Positions 7,837 through 16,773 of a stretch of DNA of 33,685 bases are shown here, in pieces; positions within the stretch are counted from its first letter, which is position 1, and the number at the start of each line of letters is the position of its first letter. The notes under the pieces were generated by a model. The model saw nothing but the letters and a program-made list of their open reading frames with translations, made no database searches and was not told where the DNA came from. The position numbers and the translations under genes are program-made. The stretch is from Bacteroidia bacterium. Its GTDB lineage: Bacteria > Bacteroidota > Bacteroidia > Bacteroidales > Marinilabiliaceae. Location: positions 1 to 33,685 of the forward strand of contig JAUNDI010000002.1 of the NCBI GenBank assembly GCA_030526155.1, read 5' to 3'.

Positions 7837-8628
7837 ATGAACTATCTTGATAAGATAATAGCGTCGAAAAAGGAGGAGCTAGTTAGCGAGAAACTAGTGC
7901 GCTCATTAGCAGATGTAAGGTCTATGGCAAGAGACGCTAAACCTACATTGCCTTTTGCCCAGTCTATTAGAGAGCGTAATGGTATAATAGCAGAGTTTAA
8001 GCGCAAGAGTCCCTCTAAGGGTATGATACACCCAGGCGATATCTATCCTCGTAATGTAGTGCCATATTATGAGGAGGCTGGTGTTTCTGCAGTTTCAGTT
8101 CTTACTAATAAGCAGTGGTTTGGTGGAGAACTATCTGATTTGCAGGAGGCATCATCATGTTTAGGTATCCCTGCATTGAGGAAGGAGTTTATTATTGACC
8201 CATATCAAGTATACGAGGCAAGAGCTTTTGGTGCTTCTGCTATGTTGCTTATTGCAGCGGTACTTGATGTTCACCAAGCAGAAGATTTAGCGGGATTGGC
8301 GAAGGAGTTAGGACTTGAAGTTCTCATGGAGCTACATGGGGAGGATGAGTTTGGCTATATGGTAGATGGTGTTACTGTTGCAGGAATAAATAATAGAAAT
8401 CTCAAGACATTTGAGGTCGACCTAAATCACTCTATAAAGATGGCAAATATGTTGCCATCAGAATTGCCAAAGATATCAGAAAGTGGTATACGTACTATTG
8501 ATGATATGCTGAAATTGAAGAGTGAGGGTGGTTTTGATGGATTCCTAATAGGAGAGAATTTTATGAGGGAACAAAATCCGGGTAAAGCATGTATAGATTT
8601 CTGCAAGAGATATAGAGATGCACAATAG
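7837..8628 (+). CDS. trpC: Indole-3-glycerol phosphate synthase
   Basis: TrpC closes and decarboxylates 1-(2-carboxyphenylamino)-1-deoxyribulose 5-phosphate to indole-3-glycerol phosphate. The 263-residue single-domain TIM barrel carries IIAEFKRKSPSKG at 50-62 (catalytic Glu53 and Lys55 region), VSVLTNKQWFGG, LRKEFIIDPYQVYEARAFGA, VLMELHGEDEF, GINNRNLKTFEVD and SESGIRT. It is not fused to TrpF. Its substrate is made by TrpF, which is not encoded in this window, so phosphoribosylanthranilate isomerase must be supplied from elsewhere if the pathway works. An RNA methyltransferase gene follows after 15 nt. Confidence 0.96.
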   Translation: MNYLDKIIASKKEELVSEKLVRSLADVRSMARDAKPTLPFAQSIRERNGIIAEFKRKSPSKGMIHPGDIYPRNVVPYYEEAGVSAVSVLTNKQWFGGELSDLQEASSCLGIPALRKEFIIDPYQVYEARAFGASAMLLIAAVLDVHQAEDLAGLAKELGLEVLMELHGEDEFGYMVDGVTVAGINNRNLKTFEVDLNHSIKMANMLPSELPKISESGIRTIDDMLKLKSEGGFDGFLIGENFMREQNPGKACIDFCKRYRDAQ

Positions 8629-8643
8629 TATATTATAATATAA

Positions 8644-9162
8644 ATGAAAGAGAACGATTCAAGAGAGTTATTCAGTGCTAAGAATCAGTTGGAGGATGCT
8701 CCTATTATTCTTTGTGATAGTTTTAAGACGCCAGAGAATATAGGGAGCATTGTCCGTTTGGCTGCCAATGTAGGTTGTACCAAGGTAATAAGCATAGGCG
8801 GAGGAACATATAAGCCATGGCGTGTTAAGAGAACAGCGTGTATGGCTATCGACTATGTGGAGTTGGTAGAGTTGGAAACAGAGGATTTCCTTAACCGTAT
8901 GTCAGAGCTTATTCCAGAGGGATATGTGATGACGGCAGTAGAGACAAGTCCGACGGCTACAAATATCTACAAAACATCTCTACCTCGTAAGGCTGTATTG
9001 GTATTAGGAAGCGAGATAAACGGAGTCTGTGAAGATGTCCTAAGATTATGCCCAGTACAAGTATATATACCTATGACGGGTCCTGCTACCTCTATGAATG
9101 TAGCTACGGCTGCTTCGGTGGCTATCTTTGAGTGGCAAAGACAGGCGTTGTACTCTGAGTAG
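8644..9162 (+). CDS. SpoU-family RNA 2'-O-methyltransferase
   Basis: The 172-residue protein is a compact SPOUT (trefoil-knot) methyltransferase that would transfer a methyl group from SAM to a ribose 2'-OH of tRNA or rRNA. All three family motifs are visible: motif 1 TPENIGSIVRLAANVG, motif 2 VLVLGSEINGV and motif 3 YIPMTGPATSMNVATAASVAIFEW. The size resembles single-domain members such as TrmL, but the sequence does not allow a confident target. It is the last gene of the trp transcription unit, 15 nt after trpC with no promoter match between, and it converges on the next gene with only 7 nt separating the stops and no terminator in the gap. Confidence 0.9.
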   Translation: MKENDSRELFSAKNQLEDAPIILCDSFKTPENIGSIVRLAANVGCTKVISIGGGTYKPWRVKRTACMAIDYVELVELETEDFLNRMSELIPEGYVMTAVETSPTATNIYKTSLPRKAVLVLGSEINGVCEDVLRLCPVQVYIPMTGPATSMNVATAASVAIFEWQRQALYSE

Positions 9163-9169
9163 GGTAGTG

Positions 9170-10441
9170 TTATAGTCTTGCGTCTACAATATCTCTGGGT
9201 AAGGTGCTACATACGTCGTATACCACGGCATTGTCGGATAAGAGTGATTTGAGGTTGATGTTACTGAATGTGTCGTGGGCTACAGCATGTATTATAGCAT
9301 CGTAACGTATATCAGTCGCTAGGGTAGAGCATATCTCTATATTATACTCTTTCAAGACTATATCTCGAGAGGCCCATGGGTCATAAATCGTGATATTGTT
9401 GGTATACTCATTTAGTGTGTAGTATATATCTACAACCTTAGTATTACGTATATCCGGACAATTCTTTTTGAAGGTAATCCCTAATATAAGTATTTTGGCA
9501 TCCTTTATAAGGATGCCTTTTTTGTTCATACACTCAATGGTCTGTTTGGCAACGTATGTCCCCATGTTATCGTTTAATTTACGGGCCGACTGTAGAATAT
9601 GTGGCATAATGCCATATAATTTCGCCTTCTCTATTAGGTAGTATGGGTCAATAGATATACAATGCCCGCCCACTAGTCCCGGGTACATACGTATAAAGTT
9701 CCATTTGCTTGAGGCTGCATCTAGAACATCTTTTGTATCTATACCCATAGCGTTGAATATCTTAGCTACCTCGTTCATAAAGGCGATATTTACGTCTCGC
9801 TGAGCGTTCTCTATTATTTTAGCTCCCTCTGCAATCTTGATACTTGGGGCCTTATGAGTCCCATTTTCAAGTACGCTATTATATAGGTTATCTATAATAT
9901 CTGCTATTTCAGGTGTCGAGCCCGAGGTTATTTTCCTTATCTTCTCAACTGTATGTTCTTTGTCGCCTGGGTTTATACGCTCTGGAGAGTAACCTGCAAA
10001 GAAGTCAATATTATATTTTAAACCACTAATTCTTTCTATTATAGGTATGCACTCTTCTTCGGTAACTCCAGGGTAGACGGTAGATTCATATATTACTATG
10101 TCCCCCTTTGATATTACTTGCCCCACAGTTTCACTAGCCTTGAAAAGCGGATTTAGATTTGGAGTATTATCTATATTTGTAGGTGTTGGTACCGTAACTA
10201 TATAGATATTACAAGAGCGGATATCGTTAATATTAGATGTGCATTCTAATTTGTGACTGTCTATAGCATCTAATATAATGGATTGGGATAACTCCATATT
10301 TGCATCATAGCCAGATTGTATCTCTGATATGCGCTGTGTATTGGTGTCATATCCAATAGTATGATATTTCGTGGAAAACAAACGTGCAAGGGGAAGACCT
10401 ACGTATCCCAACCCTATGATGCATATTTTATATCCTGACAT
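9170..10441 (-). CDS. UDP-N-acetylhexosamine 6-dehydrogenase, TviB/WbpO type
   Basis: This cytoplasmic NAD-dependent nucleotide-sugar dehydrogenase would oxidise C6 of a UDP-N-acetylhexosamine twice, giving the uronic acid for a capsule, O-antigen or exopolysaccharide. The 423 residues include the Rossmann motif GLGYVG (10-15), TVPTPTN, YESTVYPGVTEE, and FAGYSPERINPGDKEHT followed by KITSGSTPE, a stretch I associate with TviB/WbpO-like enzymes; then the catalytic-Cys motif GGHCISIDPYYL (Cys261) and the C-terminal UDP-binding domain with GITFKKNCPDIRNTKV. UDP-glucose or UDP-ManNAc dehydrogenase activity is a less likely alternative. It stands alone, without an epimerase or glycosyltransferase, and its codon use (many ATA, AGA, TTA) differs from the highly biased next gene. 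Confidence 0.9.
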   Translation of the reverse strand: MSGYKICIIGLGYVGLPLARLFSTKYHTIGYDTNTQRISEIQSGYDANMELSQSIILDAIDSHKLECTSNINDIRSCNIYIVTVPTPTNIDNTPNLNPLFKASETVGQVISKGDIVIYESTVYPGVTEEECIPIIERISGLKYNIDFFAGYSPERINPGDKEHTVEKIRKITSGSTPEIADIIDNLYNSVLENGTHKAPSIKIAEGAKIIENAQRDVNIAFMNEVAKIFNAMGIDTKDVLDAASSKWNFIRMYPGLVGGHCISIDPYYLIEKAKLYGIMPHILQSARKLNDNMGTYVAKQTIECMNKKGILIKDAKILILGITFKKNCPDIRNTKVVDIYYTLNEYTNNITIYDPWASRDIVLKEYNIEICSTLATDIRYDAIIHAVAHDTFSNINLKSLLSDNAVVYDVCSTLPRDIVDARL

Positions 10442-10533
10442 TTTTTACCTCTGTTTTGTATATGCAAGATATCTATTTTTTTGTTAGCGTGGAAATGTAA
10501 TTATATATGTGAGTTCGATTGTTGTAAAAATAA

Positions 10534-10564
10534 TAGGGGCGATATAGAATGTATATCGCCCCTA
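10534..10564 (-). terminator. Terminator of the OmpA-like/TPR gene
   Basis: A 12-bp perfect stem (plus-strand arms 10534-10545 and 10553-10564, TAGGGGCGATAT with its complement) with a 7-nt loop. On the minus strand it is followed by TTATTTTTA, so it terminates the gene ending at 10586. It also lies in the leader region of the dehydrogenase gene, separating the two units. No exact sigma-ABfr promoter was found for the dehydrogenase in 10442-10533. Confidence 0.85.
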
Positions 10565-10585
10565 CAGAATGTATGTTAATTACTA

Positions 10586-12319
10586 TTAGTCTACGATTGA
10601 CTTGAATGTAGGCTCATTGAAGAACTTGATGAACTCAGCGTCCTTCTTAGCGTAATCCTTCCACTTAGCATCGAGGTTGCAAGCCTTGCGGAGGTTCTCA
10701 TACATAAGGTCGCCCTCGCCCTTGTTAGCACCGCAGATAGCCTTGAGGTAGTACTTGAAGCCTGTTTCTGCTGTGTTAGCGTTGAGGTTAGAGAGAGCAG
10801 CGTCTTGCTTGTCAAGGAGAATCTTAACGAGAGCAGCGTTGCAAGAGATTGTAGCGCCGAAGTATGTCTCAGCCTTAGCGTAGTCACCCTCCATGAGAGC
10901 GCAAACACCGAGGTTCTGATCGAGCTCAGCACCTACACCTGCAGCCTTGCCAAAGTACTCCTTAGCAGCTGTGTAATCCTTTGTAGCGAGAGCGCAAACA
11001 CCAAGGTTGTTCTCTACTTGTGGAGCAGCCTTGATAGCCTCAGCCTTCTCGAAGAGAGCCTTAGCAGCAGCTACGTCACCATTCTCGTATGTTACAACAC
11101 CCTTGTTGTTGAGTGTACGCCAGTCGTTAGGGAACTGAGCAGCAGCTGTCTCGTAGATCTTAGCCTCGTTAGCTGGGTCAATCTTAGCAGCGTAGAGGAG
11201 CTCCTCAACGTTGAGCTGTGCTGGATCTGAAGATGCAAGTGCCTTGATCTCCTCGTCTGACTTGCCGATAACCTCAGCGTTAACTGTAATCTGTGCACGA
11301 CGGAGTGATGGGAGAATCTCGTCAGCAATCAACTTGAATGCTGTGCCGAGCTTCTTAATCTCAGCCTCACGAACGTCATTGTCTGTATACATGCTAAGAA
11401 CGCGGAGGATAAGATCCTTATCTTGAATCTCGCTTTTCTCCATAGCAGCCTTGAAGCCTTCCCAGTCCTCTGGTGTGTTCTTTGCTACTACATTAGCGTC
11501 AGCCTTTGCCTTCTTGAGCTGCTTCTCGATGTACTTCTGTGCAGACTTCTCACGATTTGCAGAGAGCTTCTCGTTGAGTGACAATGCACCATCAGGTGAA
11601 GCGTATGCTGATACTACTACGTCCTTGAGGTTCTTATTCTCAGCTGCCTTAACTGCTGCGATGTAATCGTTGATAGCCTTTACGTCCTCCTTCTTGAGCT
11701 CACCATTGCGGATGTCTGCTCTGTTGATGAGATAGAGGAGCTCTGCTGTCTGATCCTCGTTGATAATACGCTGGAATGCATCCTTGCCAATTACAGCAAC
11801 TGGCTTCTCATTGTCGAGAAGAAGTGATGTAGCAATTACACCCTTCGCGATAGCACCATCGTGGTTAGGACCCATAGCGAGGTCAACTGTTGTAACCTCC
11901 ATAGACTCGCTACCCTTTGTGAACTTAATGCGAACGATAAGGTCTGATACACGCATCTTGTCGTTGAACTCGATAGCCTGCTCAGGATAGTTAATCTGAC
12001 CACCATTTGTGAATGATACAGTCTGACCATTGCCTTGTACTGCCTCACCATATACAGTGATTGATGGATACTCAGCCTTGCCACCCTCGTATACAAGTAC
12101 AGGAGTGATTTCTGCGCTTACCTTCTTGTCCCATACCTTTTGTGGAACTGTAGCCTTCAATGACATAGCAACCTGACCCTTGTGTGTCTCGAGAACCTCA
12201 GGAGTAACAGTGTACTTGATGTCCTTAGCAGCTTCCTTCATCTTGTCCAAGCTTGCACAGCTAGCCATAATAGCAGCCAAAGCTATGGTGCCAAAGATCT
12301 GAAATTTTGTCTGTTTCAT
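10586..12319 (-). CDS. OmpA-like and TPR domain lipoprotein
   Basis: This 577-residue protein begins with a lipoprotein signal (MKQTKFQIFGTIALAAIMASC, lipobox Cys21) and is therefore expected to be lipid-anchored in the cell envelope. The N-terminal half is beta-rich. An OmpA-like segment follows (about 230-265, VVVSAYASPDGALSLNEKL then SANREKSAQKYI), which in this family contacts peptidoglycan. The C-terminal third holds TPR-like repeats (about 390-500, including the recurring NNLGVCAL/NLGVCAL phrase). Homologous lipoproteins are common and abundant in Bacteroidales, but their exact role is not settled. Codon use is strongly biased (AAG, GAG, AAC, GCT, CTC/CTT), suggesting high expression. 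It has its own promoter and terminator and is monocistronic. Confidence 0.88.
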   Translation of the reverse strand: MKQTKFQIFGTIALAAIMASCASLDKMKEAAKDIKYTVTPEVLETHKGQVAMSLKATVPQKVWDKKVSAEITPVLVYEGGKAEYPSITVYGEAVQGNGQTVSFTNGGQINYPEQAIEFNDKMRVSDLIVRIKFTKGSESMEVTTVDLAMGPNHDGAIAKGVIATSLLLDNEKPVAVIGKDAFQRIINEDQTAELLYLINRADIRNGELKKEDVKAINDYIAAVKAAENKNLKDVVVSAYASPDGALSLNEKLSANREKSAQKYIEKQLKKAKADANVVAKNTPEDWEGFKAAMEKSEIQDKDLILRVLSMYTDNDVREAEIKKLGTAFKLIADEILPSLRRAQITVNAEVIGKSDEEIKALASSDPAQLNVEELLYAAKIDPANEAKIYETAAAQFPNDWRTLNNKGVVTYENGDVAAAKALFEKAEAIKAAPQVENNLGVCALATKDYTAAKEYFGKAAGVGAELDQNLGVCALMEGDYAKAETYFGATISCNAALVKILLDKQDAALSNLNANTAETGFKYYLKAICGANKGEGDLMYENLRKACNLDAKWKDYAKKDAEFIKFFNEPTFKSIVD

Positions 12320-12396
12320 AGATTAATATTACTTATTTTCAAGTTTTATTTTATTCTCGTATAATTTCTAGTCTGAACCTAGTTTATTATCTATTG

Positions 12397-12427
12397 CAAA
12401 TATATATCTTTTTAACACATTATACAA
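12397..12427 (-). promoter_or_regulatory. sigma-ABfr-type promoter of the OmpA-like/TPR gene
   Basis: Read on the minus strand: TTG (plus 12425-12427), a 20-nt spacer, then TATATTTG (plus 12397-12404), an exact TAnnTTTG box. The leader before the ATG at 12319 is about 70 nt and A/T-rich. The promoter lies just beyond the stop of the divergently unrelated upstream gene (ends 12449). Confidence 0.7.
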
Positions 12428-12448
12428 TGTGTACCGCAGAAATGTTAC

Positions 12449-14572
12449 CTATTTGACAATATAAGGATGATTAATTTCATTAAATATAAATGAGAAAACA
12501 TCTGTATTTTGGTCGATGATTTTACTCAATGGTTTTCCGGCACCATGACCAGCATTGGTGTCTATGCGTATCAACATCGGATTTTTGCCTGTATATGTGT
12601 TTTGTAGGCCCGCAATGTACTTAAATGAATGCGCTGGTACCACTCGGTCATCATGGTCGCCTGTCTGTACCAAGATAGATGGATACTCCTGATCTTTAAT
12701 AGTATGGACTGGCGAGTAGCTTCTTAAATACTCAAACATCTCTACATTGTCTTCAGATGTGCCGTAGTCTGTTGCCCAATATCTACCAATGGTAAATTTG
12801 TGATATCTAAGCATATCCATAACGCCTACTGATGGTAATGCTACTCTAAATAGCTCTGGATGACGATTGACAACAGCACCTATGAGTAGTCCTCCATTCG
12901 ATCCTCCCGAGCAGGTGAGTTTGTTAGCAGATGTGTATTTGTTCTCTATGAGATAGCGTGCTGCGTTCTCAAAGTCTTCAAATACATGTTTCTTCTGCAT
13001 GAGTGTGCCTGCTTTGTGCCACTTAGCGCCATATTCACCTCCACCTCTAATGTTTGGAACAGCGTATATGCCTCCTTGCTCTATCCAAGCTAGTATTTGG
13101 GCTGAGAATGATGGAGTCATGCTGATATTGAATCCGCCGTAAGAGTATATCCATGCAGGCGCACTGCCGTCAAGTTTAATGTCGTTACGTTTTACTATAA
13201 ACATTGGTACTCTTGCGCCGTCTGTACTCTCGAAAAATACTTGCTCTGTGCTGTAATTGTCGAAGTCAAATTGCACATCGCTCTTCATAAGTAGTCTATT
13301 CTCCTTCGTCTTGATATTATACTTGTATATCTGTGAAGGTGATAGGAATGATGTGAATGTGTAGTATATCTCTTCAGAGCCTTTGTCTGGCGAGAAGCCG
13401 CCTACCGCACCTATGCCCGAAAGTGATACACTATCTGTCTCTATGCCTCTATTGTCGTATATCTTAACGAGCGAATAGGCATCATGCATATATGTAACGC
13501 AGAGTTTGCCGTTCTCAAAATATGCCTCTTCTATCGCGTCTGCTTGCTCTGCTAAAATAGTGTTATATTCAGCATTCTGCTTTGCTTTGTTAATGTTTAT
13601 TGCAACAATCTGATAGTTTGACGCATCCTTATTCGTCATAAGGTAGATATTCTCAGCGTCGTCGCCAATATGGAAAAAGTCGTACTCAAATTGGTCTATT
13701 ACTTTTACTACTTTGCTCTGTGGTTGGTCAAGACGTTTGATGAATACGGCATTCCCGGATGTCGACTCAGTGGCTGTTATTATCAATACTCTTCCATCGC
13801 TAGATATGGACGTATTGTAACCTACTAATGGCTGTGTTGGATCTGCGTATATCGTTACGTCTTCTGATTGTGGTGTGCCTAATTTATGATAGCAGACCGT
13901 ATTGTCTTTGTTCTCGCCCTTTAGTATATCCTCTTCTGATGGCTGTGGGTAACGCGAATAGAAGAATCCATCTTTATACCATGTTATAGATGAGAATTTA
14001 ATCCACATTAGATGGTCTTCTAGGTCCTCTAATGTAGATAGGTCGCGTACATAAAACTCATTCCAATCAGAACCAGAACGCGCAATGCCGTATCCTAGGT
14101 ATTTTCCACCTTCTGATACCGATAGCGTGGATAGCGCTACTGTGCCGTCTTCCGAAAGTTTATTTGGGTCAAGGCAAACCACTCCATCTGTAGTGTCATT
14201 GTCTGCCATATAGAATACAGATTGGTTCTGTAGACCGTCGTTTTTCGAATAGAAGTACTTCTCGCCGTGCTTACTAGGTGCAGAGCGCTTGGTGTAATTC
14301 ATGAGCTGCTTGAGGCGGGTACTTATCTCCTCACGGTATGGTAGGGCGTCGAGGTATTCTCGTGTTACTCTATTCTGTGCCTTTACCCACTCTGCTGTCT
14401 CTGCAGAGTTGTCATCTTCAAGCCAACGATATGGATCGGCTACTTCTTGCCCAAAGTAAACGTCTACCGTATCCACTCTCTTCGTCTCTGGGTATGTCAT
14501 CTTTGTTGTCGTTGATGTGCATGCGCATAATGACGCAATACTGCACAATGTTATGAAGTTAATCTTTTGCAT
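12449..14572 (-). CDS. Prolyl oligopeptidase family serine peptidase (lipoprotein)
   Basis: This S9A-type peptidase cleaves short peptides after proline. The beta-propeller domain spans about residues 60-430 and the alpha/beta hydrolase domain about 440-700. The catalytic serine is in CSGGSNGG (Ser558 counted from 14572), the aspartate in TGDHDDRVVP and the histidine in NAGHGAGKP. An ATG at 14602 is in frame, but the second ATG at 14572 is preferred: it gives a clean lipoprotein signal, MQKINFITLCSIASLCAC, with a lipobox near Cys16-18, whereas the longer start places ten extra residues ahead of it. The product is 707 residues, normal for the family, and probably faces the periplasm. The gene is monocistronic, and no exact promoter motif was found upstream. 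Confidence 0.93.
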   Translation of the reverse strand: MQKINFITLCSIASLCACTSTTTKMTYPETKRVDTVDVYFGQEVADPYRWLEDDNSAETAEWVKAQNRVTREYLDALPYREEISTRLKQLMNYTKRSAPSKHGEKYFYSKNDGLQNQSVFYMADNDTTDGVVCLDPNKLSEDGTVALSTLSVSEGGKYLGYGIARSGSDWNEFYVRDLSTLEDLEDHLMWIKFSSITWYKDGFFYSRYPQPSEEDILKGENKDNTVCYHKLGTPQSEDVTIYADPTQPLVGYNTSISSDGRVLIITATESTSGNAVFIKRLDQPQSKVVKVIDQFEYDFFHIGDDAENIYLMTNKDASNYQIVAININKAKQNAEYNTILAEQADAIEEAYFENGKLCVTYMHDAYSLVKIYDNRGIETDSVSLSGIGAVGGFSPDKGSEEIYYTFTSFLSPSQIYKYNIKTKENRLLMKSDVQFDFDNYSTEQVFFESTDGARVPMFIVKRNDIKLDGSAPAWIYSYGGFNISMTPSFSAQILAWIEQGGIYAVPNIRGGGEYGAKWHKAGTLMQKKHVFEDFENAARYLIENKYTSANKLTCSGGSNGGLLIGAVVNRHPELFRVALPSVGVMDMLRYHKFTIGRYWATDYGTSEDNVEMFEYLRSYSPVHTIKDQEYPSILVQTGDHDDRVVPAHSFKYIAGLQNTYTGKNPMLIRIDTNAGHGAGKPLSKIIDQNTDVFSFIFNEINHPYIVK

Positions 14573-14673
14573 GCAAAATGAGTCTATAATGAAAAACAAC
14601 ATATTTTACGAAATAATGACAACTTTGTTGCGCCACCGCACCTCTAAATCTACTCTCTTTGTCATCCCCAAAC

Positions 14674-14812
14674 ACAAAAACTGCGAGCAAGTACGTATCT
14701 CCCTAAGTCTACAAATACAAAAACTGCGAGCAAAAAGCCTACACCCGCCCCTTCTTCTATCACTCTCTAGTCAATCTAGAACAACTAGAATAACTACAAA
14801 AACTGCGAGCAA
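14674..14812. repeat. Three copies of a 17-bp direct repeat
   Basis: ACAAAAACTGCGAGCAA occurs exactly at 14674-14690, 14717-14733 and 14796-14812, spaced 43 and 79 nt start to start, with unrelated sequence between. A related stretch in the opposite orientation, TTGCTCGCA then an A/T run, is at about 970-987, upstream of the ADP-ribosylglycohydrolase. Irregular spacing and short copies exclude a CRISPR array. Confidence 0.85.
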
Positions 14813-14900
14813 ATAGGGTGCATATCCCGTATTCGCCCCCTTCATCTAATCATTGGCAAGCACAACTATCCATTGTTCTCCCTTTATTGTCAACTTTTTT

Positions 14901-14938
14901 GAAAAAAAAGAGGAGACACCTTTACGATGCCTCCTCTT
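14901..14938 (-). terminator. Terminator of pfp
   Basis: On the minus strand an 11-bp stem (plus-strand arms 14908-14918 and 14928-14938, one G-U pair, 9-nt loop) is followed by a run of T's. It lies 30 nt past the pfp stop codon. Confidence 0.88.
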
Positions 14939-14967
14939 GGAATGTATCTCAATGATACTCGAACTTA

Positions 14968-16605
14968 TTAATGCTCGAGGATGAGAGTCTTTGTTGGTTG
15001 GTCACATACCTCTGTAGGACCGAAGTATTGGATAGGGCCAGGGTAAACGAATGCTGTCTCGATTGCCCACTCTGCACGCTTAGAAGCGAAGTACTTGAAT
15101 GGACCGCCGTCAAGCTTAACGAGAGCCTTTTGGATAACTGGCTTCATCTTACCGTTTCTCTTCTCCATGTTCATCATGGCTGTAATAGGTATACCACCTG
15201 CGAGCCACTCTGCTGCTGGCTTTGTTGTGTTACGTACTGATGACATGTAACCTGTCTTACCTGATGCGATAAGAAGAGCAGCTACACGACCGAGTGAGTA
15301 GCAGTAGTCAGCATCGAAGTTAGAAGGAGCTGCACAACGACCCTCATAACCGAAGAAGTGGTGCTGTGTAGCGAACTTGCCAACGAACTTGCCCTCTTTC
15401 TTCCACTCAGCGAGCTTCTTAGCAACCATATCTGCAAGAAGTTGCTCTGTTTCGATGAGAGATACCTGTACGTTGCCGTGTGGGTCACGCTCAAGTGCAA
15501 GCTGACGTGATACGCCAACAGGAAGGCTGTTGAAGATAGCTGCATTCTCTGCAGAGAGCTTGCTAGCTACATACTCAATCTTCTTGTCGTCTGCAATAGT
15601 GTCAAACTCTGCCTGGTTAGCAGCAAGCATATCGTTGAGCTCTGCAATAAGCTTCTTGATAGCTGGGATGAACTCGATAAGTCCCTCTGGAACGAGTACT
15701 GTACCGAAGTTGAGACCCTTAGCAGCACGTGCAGCTACTGCCTCAGCAATGTATGTTACTACGTCGTCGAGCGATTGGTTCTTTGCCTCTACCTCCTCGC
15801 CGATGAGTGTTACGTTTGGCTGTGTCTGAAGTGCACACTCCAATGTTACGTGTGATGCAGAACGACCCATCAACTTGATGAAGTGCCAGTATTTCTTTGC
15901 TGAGTTTGCATCACGCTCAATGTTACCAATAACCTCAGAGTATACCTTTGTTGCTGTGTCGAAACCGAATGATGTCTCAATCATCTCGTTCTTGAGGTCG
16001 CCGTCGATTGTCTTAGGGCAACCGATAACCTGGATACCTGTGTTCTTTGCGAGGTAGTACTCAGCAAGTACACAAGCGTTTGTATTTGAGTCGTCACCAC
16101 CGATGATGATAACAGCCTTGATGTTGAGCTGCTTGCAAATCTCAAGACCCTTGTCAAACTGCTCTGTCTCCTCGAGCTTTGTACGGCCAGAACCGATGAT
16201 ATCAAAACCACCTGTGTTACGATACTCGTCGATGATATCTGATGTCAACTCGATGTACTTGTGATCTACGAGACCTGAAGGACCACCAAGGAAGCCATAA
16301 AGCTTAGAATCCTTGTTGAGCTTCTTGATGCCGTCGAAAATACCAGAAATTACGTTGTGACCGCCAGGAGCCTGACCGCCTGAAAGGATGATACCTACAT
16401 TGAATGCCTCAACCTTTGCCTCTTGGTCGCCCTTCTCGAAAGTAACGATAGGCATGCCGTAAGTGTTAGGGAAGAGGTTCTTGATGTCCTCTTGGTCAGC
16501 TACTGATTGTGTAGCCTTGCCCTCAGCGAGCTTTGTAGCTCCCTCGATAGCTGCAGGTACCTTTGGCTGGTATGCGCTGCGTGCTTTTTGAAGTTGACTG
16601 ATCAT
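14968..16605 (-). CDS. pfp: Diphosphate--fructose-6-phosphate 1-phosphotransferase
   Basis: This cytoplasmic enzyme phosphorylates fructose 6-phosphate using pyrophosphate instead of ATP, reversibly, at the main control point of glycolysis. The 545-residue length fits the long PPi-PFK group (plant beta-subunit-like). Key motifs are [13 protein letters not shown] near residues 76-88, GGDDSNTNA near 168-176 (the second Asp replaces the Gly of ATP-dependent enzymes and marks PPi use), PKTIDGD near 197-203 (Lys in place of the ATP-type residue, with the catalytic Asp), and [14 protein letters not shown]. The codon bias is strong, as expected for an abundant glycolytic enzyme. It has its own promoter (16666-16696) and terminator. 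Confidence 0.97.
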   Translation of the reverse strand: MISQLQKARSAYQPKVPAAIEGATKLAEGKATQSVADQEDIKNLFPNTYGMPIVTFEKGDQEAKVEAFNVGIILSGGQAPGGHNVISGIFDGIKKLNKDSKLYGFLGGPSGLVDHKYIELTSDIIDEYRNTGGFDIIGSGRTKLEETEQFDKGLEICKQLNIKAVIIIGGDDSNTNACVLAEYYLAKNTGIQVIGCPKTIDGDLKNEMIETSFGFDTATKVYSEVIGNIERDANSAKKYWHFIKLMGRSASHVTLECALQTQPNVTLIGEEVEAKNQSLDDVVTYIAEAVAARAAKGLNFGTVLVPEGLIEFIPAIKKLIAELNDMLAANQAEFDTIADDKKIEYVASKLSAENAAIFNSLPVGVSRQLALERDPHGNVQVSLIETEQLLADMVAKKLAEWKKEGKFVGKFATQHHFFGYEGRCAAPSNFDADYCYSLGRVAALLIASGKTGYMSSVRNTTKPAAEWLAGGIPITAMMNMEKRNGKMKPVIQKALVKLDGGPFKYFASKRAEWAIETAFVYPGPIQYFGPTEVCDQPTKTLILEH

Positions 16606-16665
16606 TGTCTTATTTTATTGTTTTGTGTTTATCCTTTGTTGTCGCTATGTGTGCATAGCCCGACG

Positions 16666-16696
16666 CAAAAATAGTATATTCCGAGCACTTTACAAA
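16666..16696 (-). promoter_or_regulatory. sigma-ABfr-type promoter of pfp
   Basis: On the minus strand: TTTG (plus 16693-16696), a 19-nt spacer, then TATTTTTG (plus 16666-16673), exact for both elements. The -33 element abuts the T-tract of the upstream gene's terminator, giving a compact terminator-promoter junction. Confidence 0.8.
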
Positions 16697-16697
16697 A

Positions 16698-16734
16698 CAA
16701 AAAAACAGACTATCCGCACGGGCGAATAGTCTGT
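16698..16734 (-). terminator. Terminator of the GGGtGRT unit
   Basis: On the minus strand a 13-bp stem with one G-U pair and a 4-nt loop (plus-strand arms 16705-16717 and 16722-16734) is followed by seven T's. It lies 39 nt past the stop codon of the GGGtGRT gene. Confidence 0.9.
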
Positions 16735-16773
16735 CATGTTTCTATATTAAACTAGGTTGTACCTAGCGTAATA

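Larger units (their letters stand above)
14573..14967. other. Intergenic region with a dispersed direct repeat
   Basis: This 395-nt non-coding stretch lies between the start of the prolyl oligopeptidase gene and the end of pfp. It contains three copies of a 17-bp repeat (annotated separately) and the pfp terminator. It is unusually C-rich on the plus strand and depleted in G. No convincing gene is present. Confidence 0.7.

Noticed and set aside
10805-11230. A 141-codon plus-strand frame inside the OmpA-like/TPR gene
   Set aside because: Low-complexity Ser/Leu/Val-rich translation, an antisense shadow of a strongly codon-biased gene.
14674-14812. CRISPR array
   Set aside because: Only three 17-bp copies, spacers of 26 and 62 nt, no cas genes and no longer repeat.
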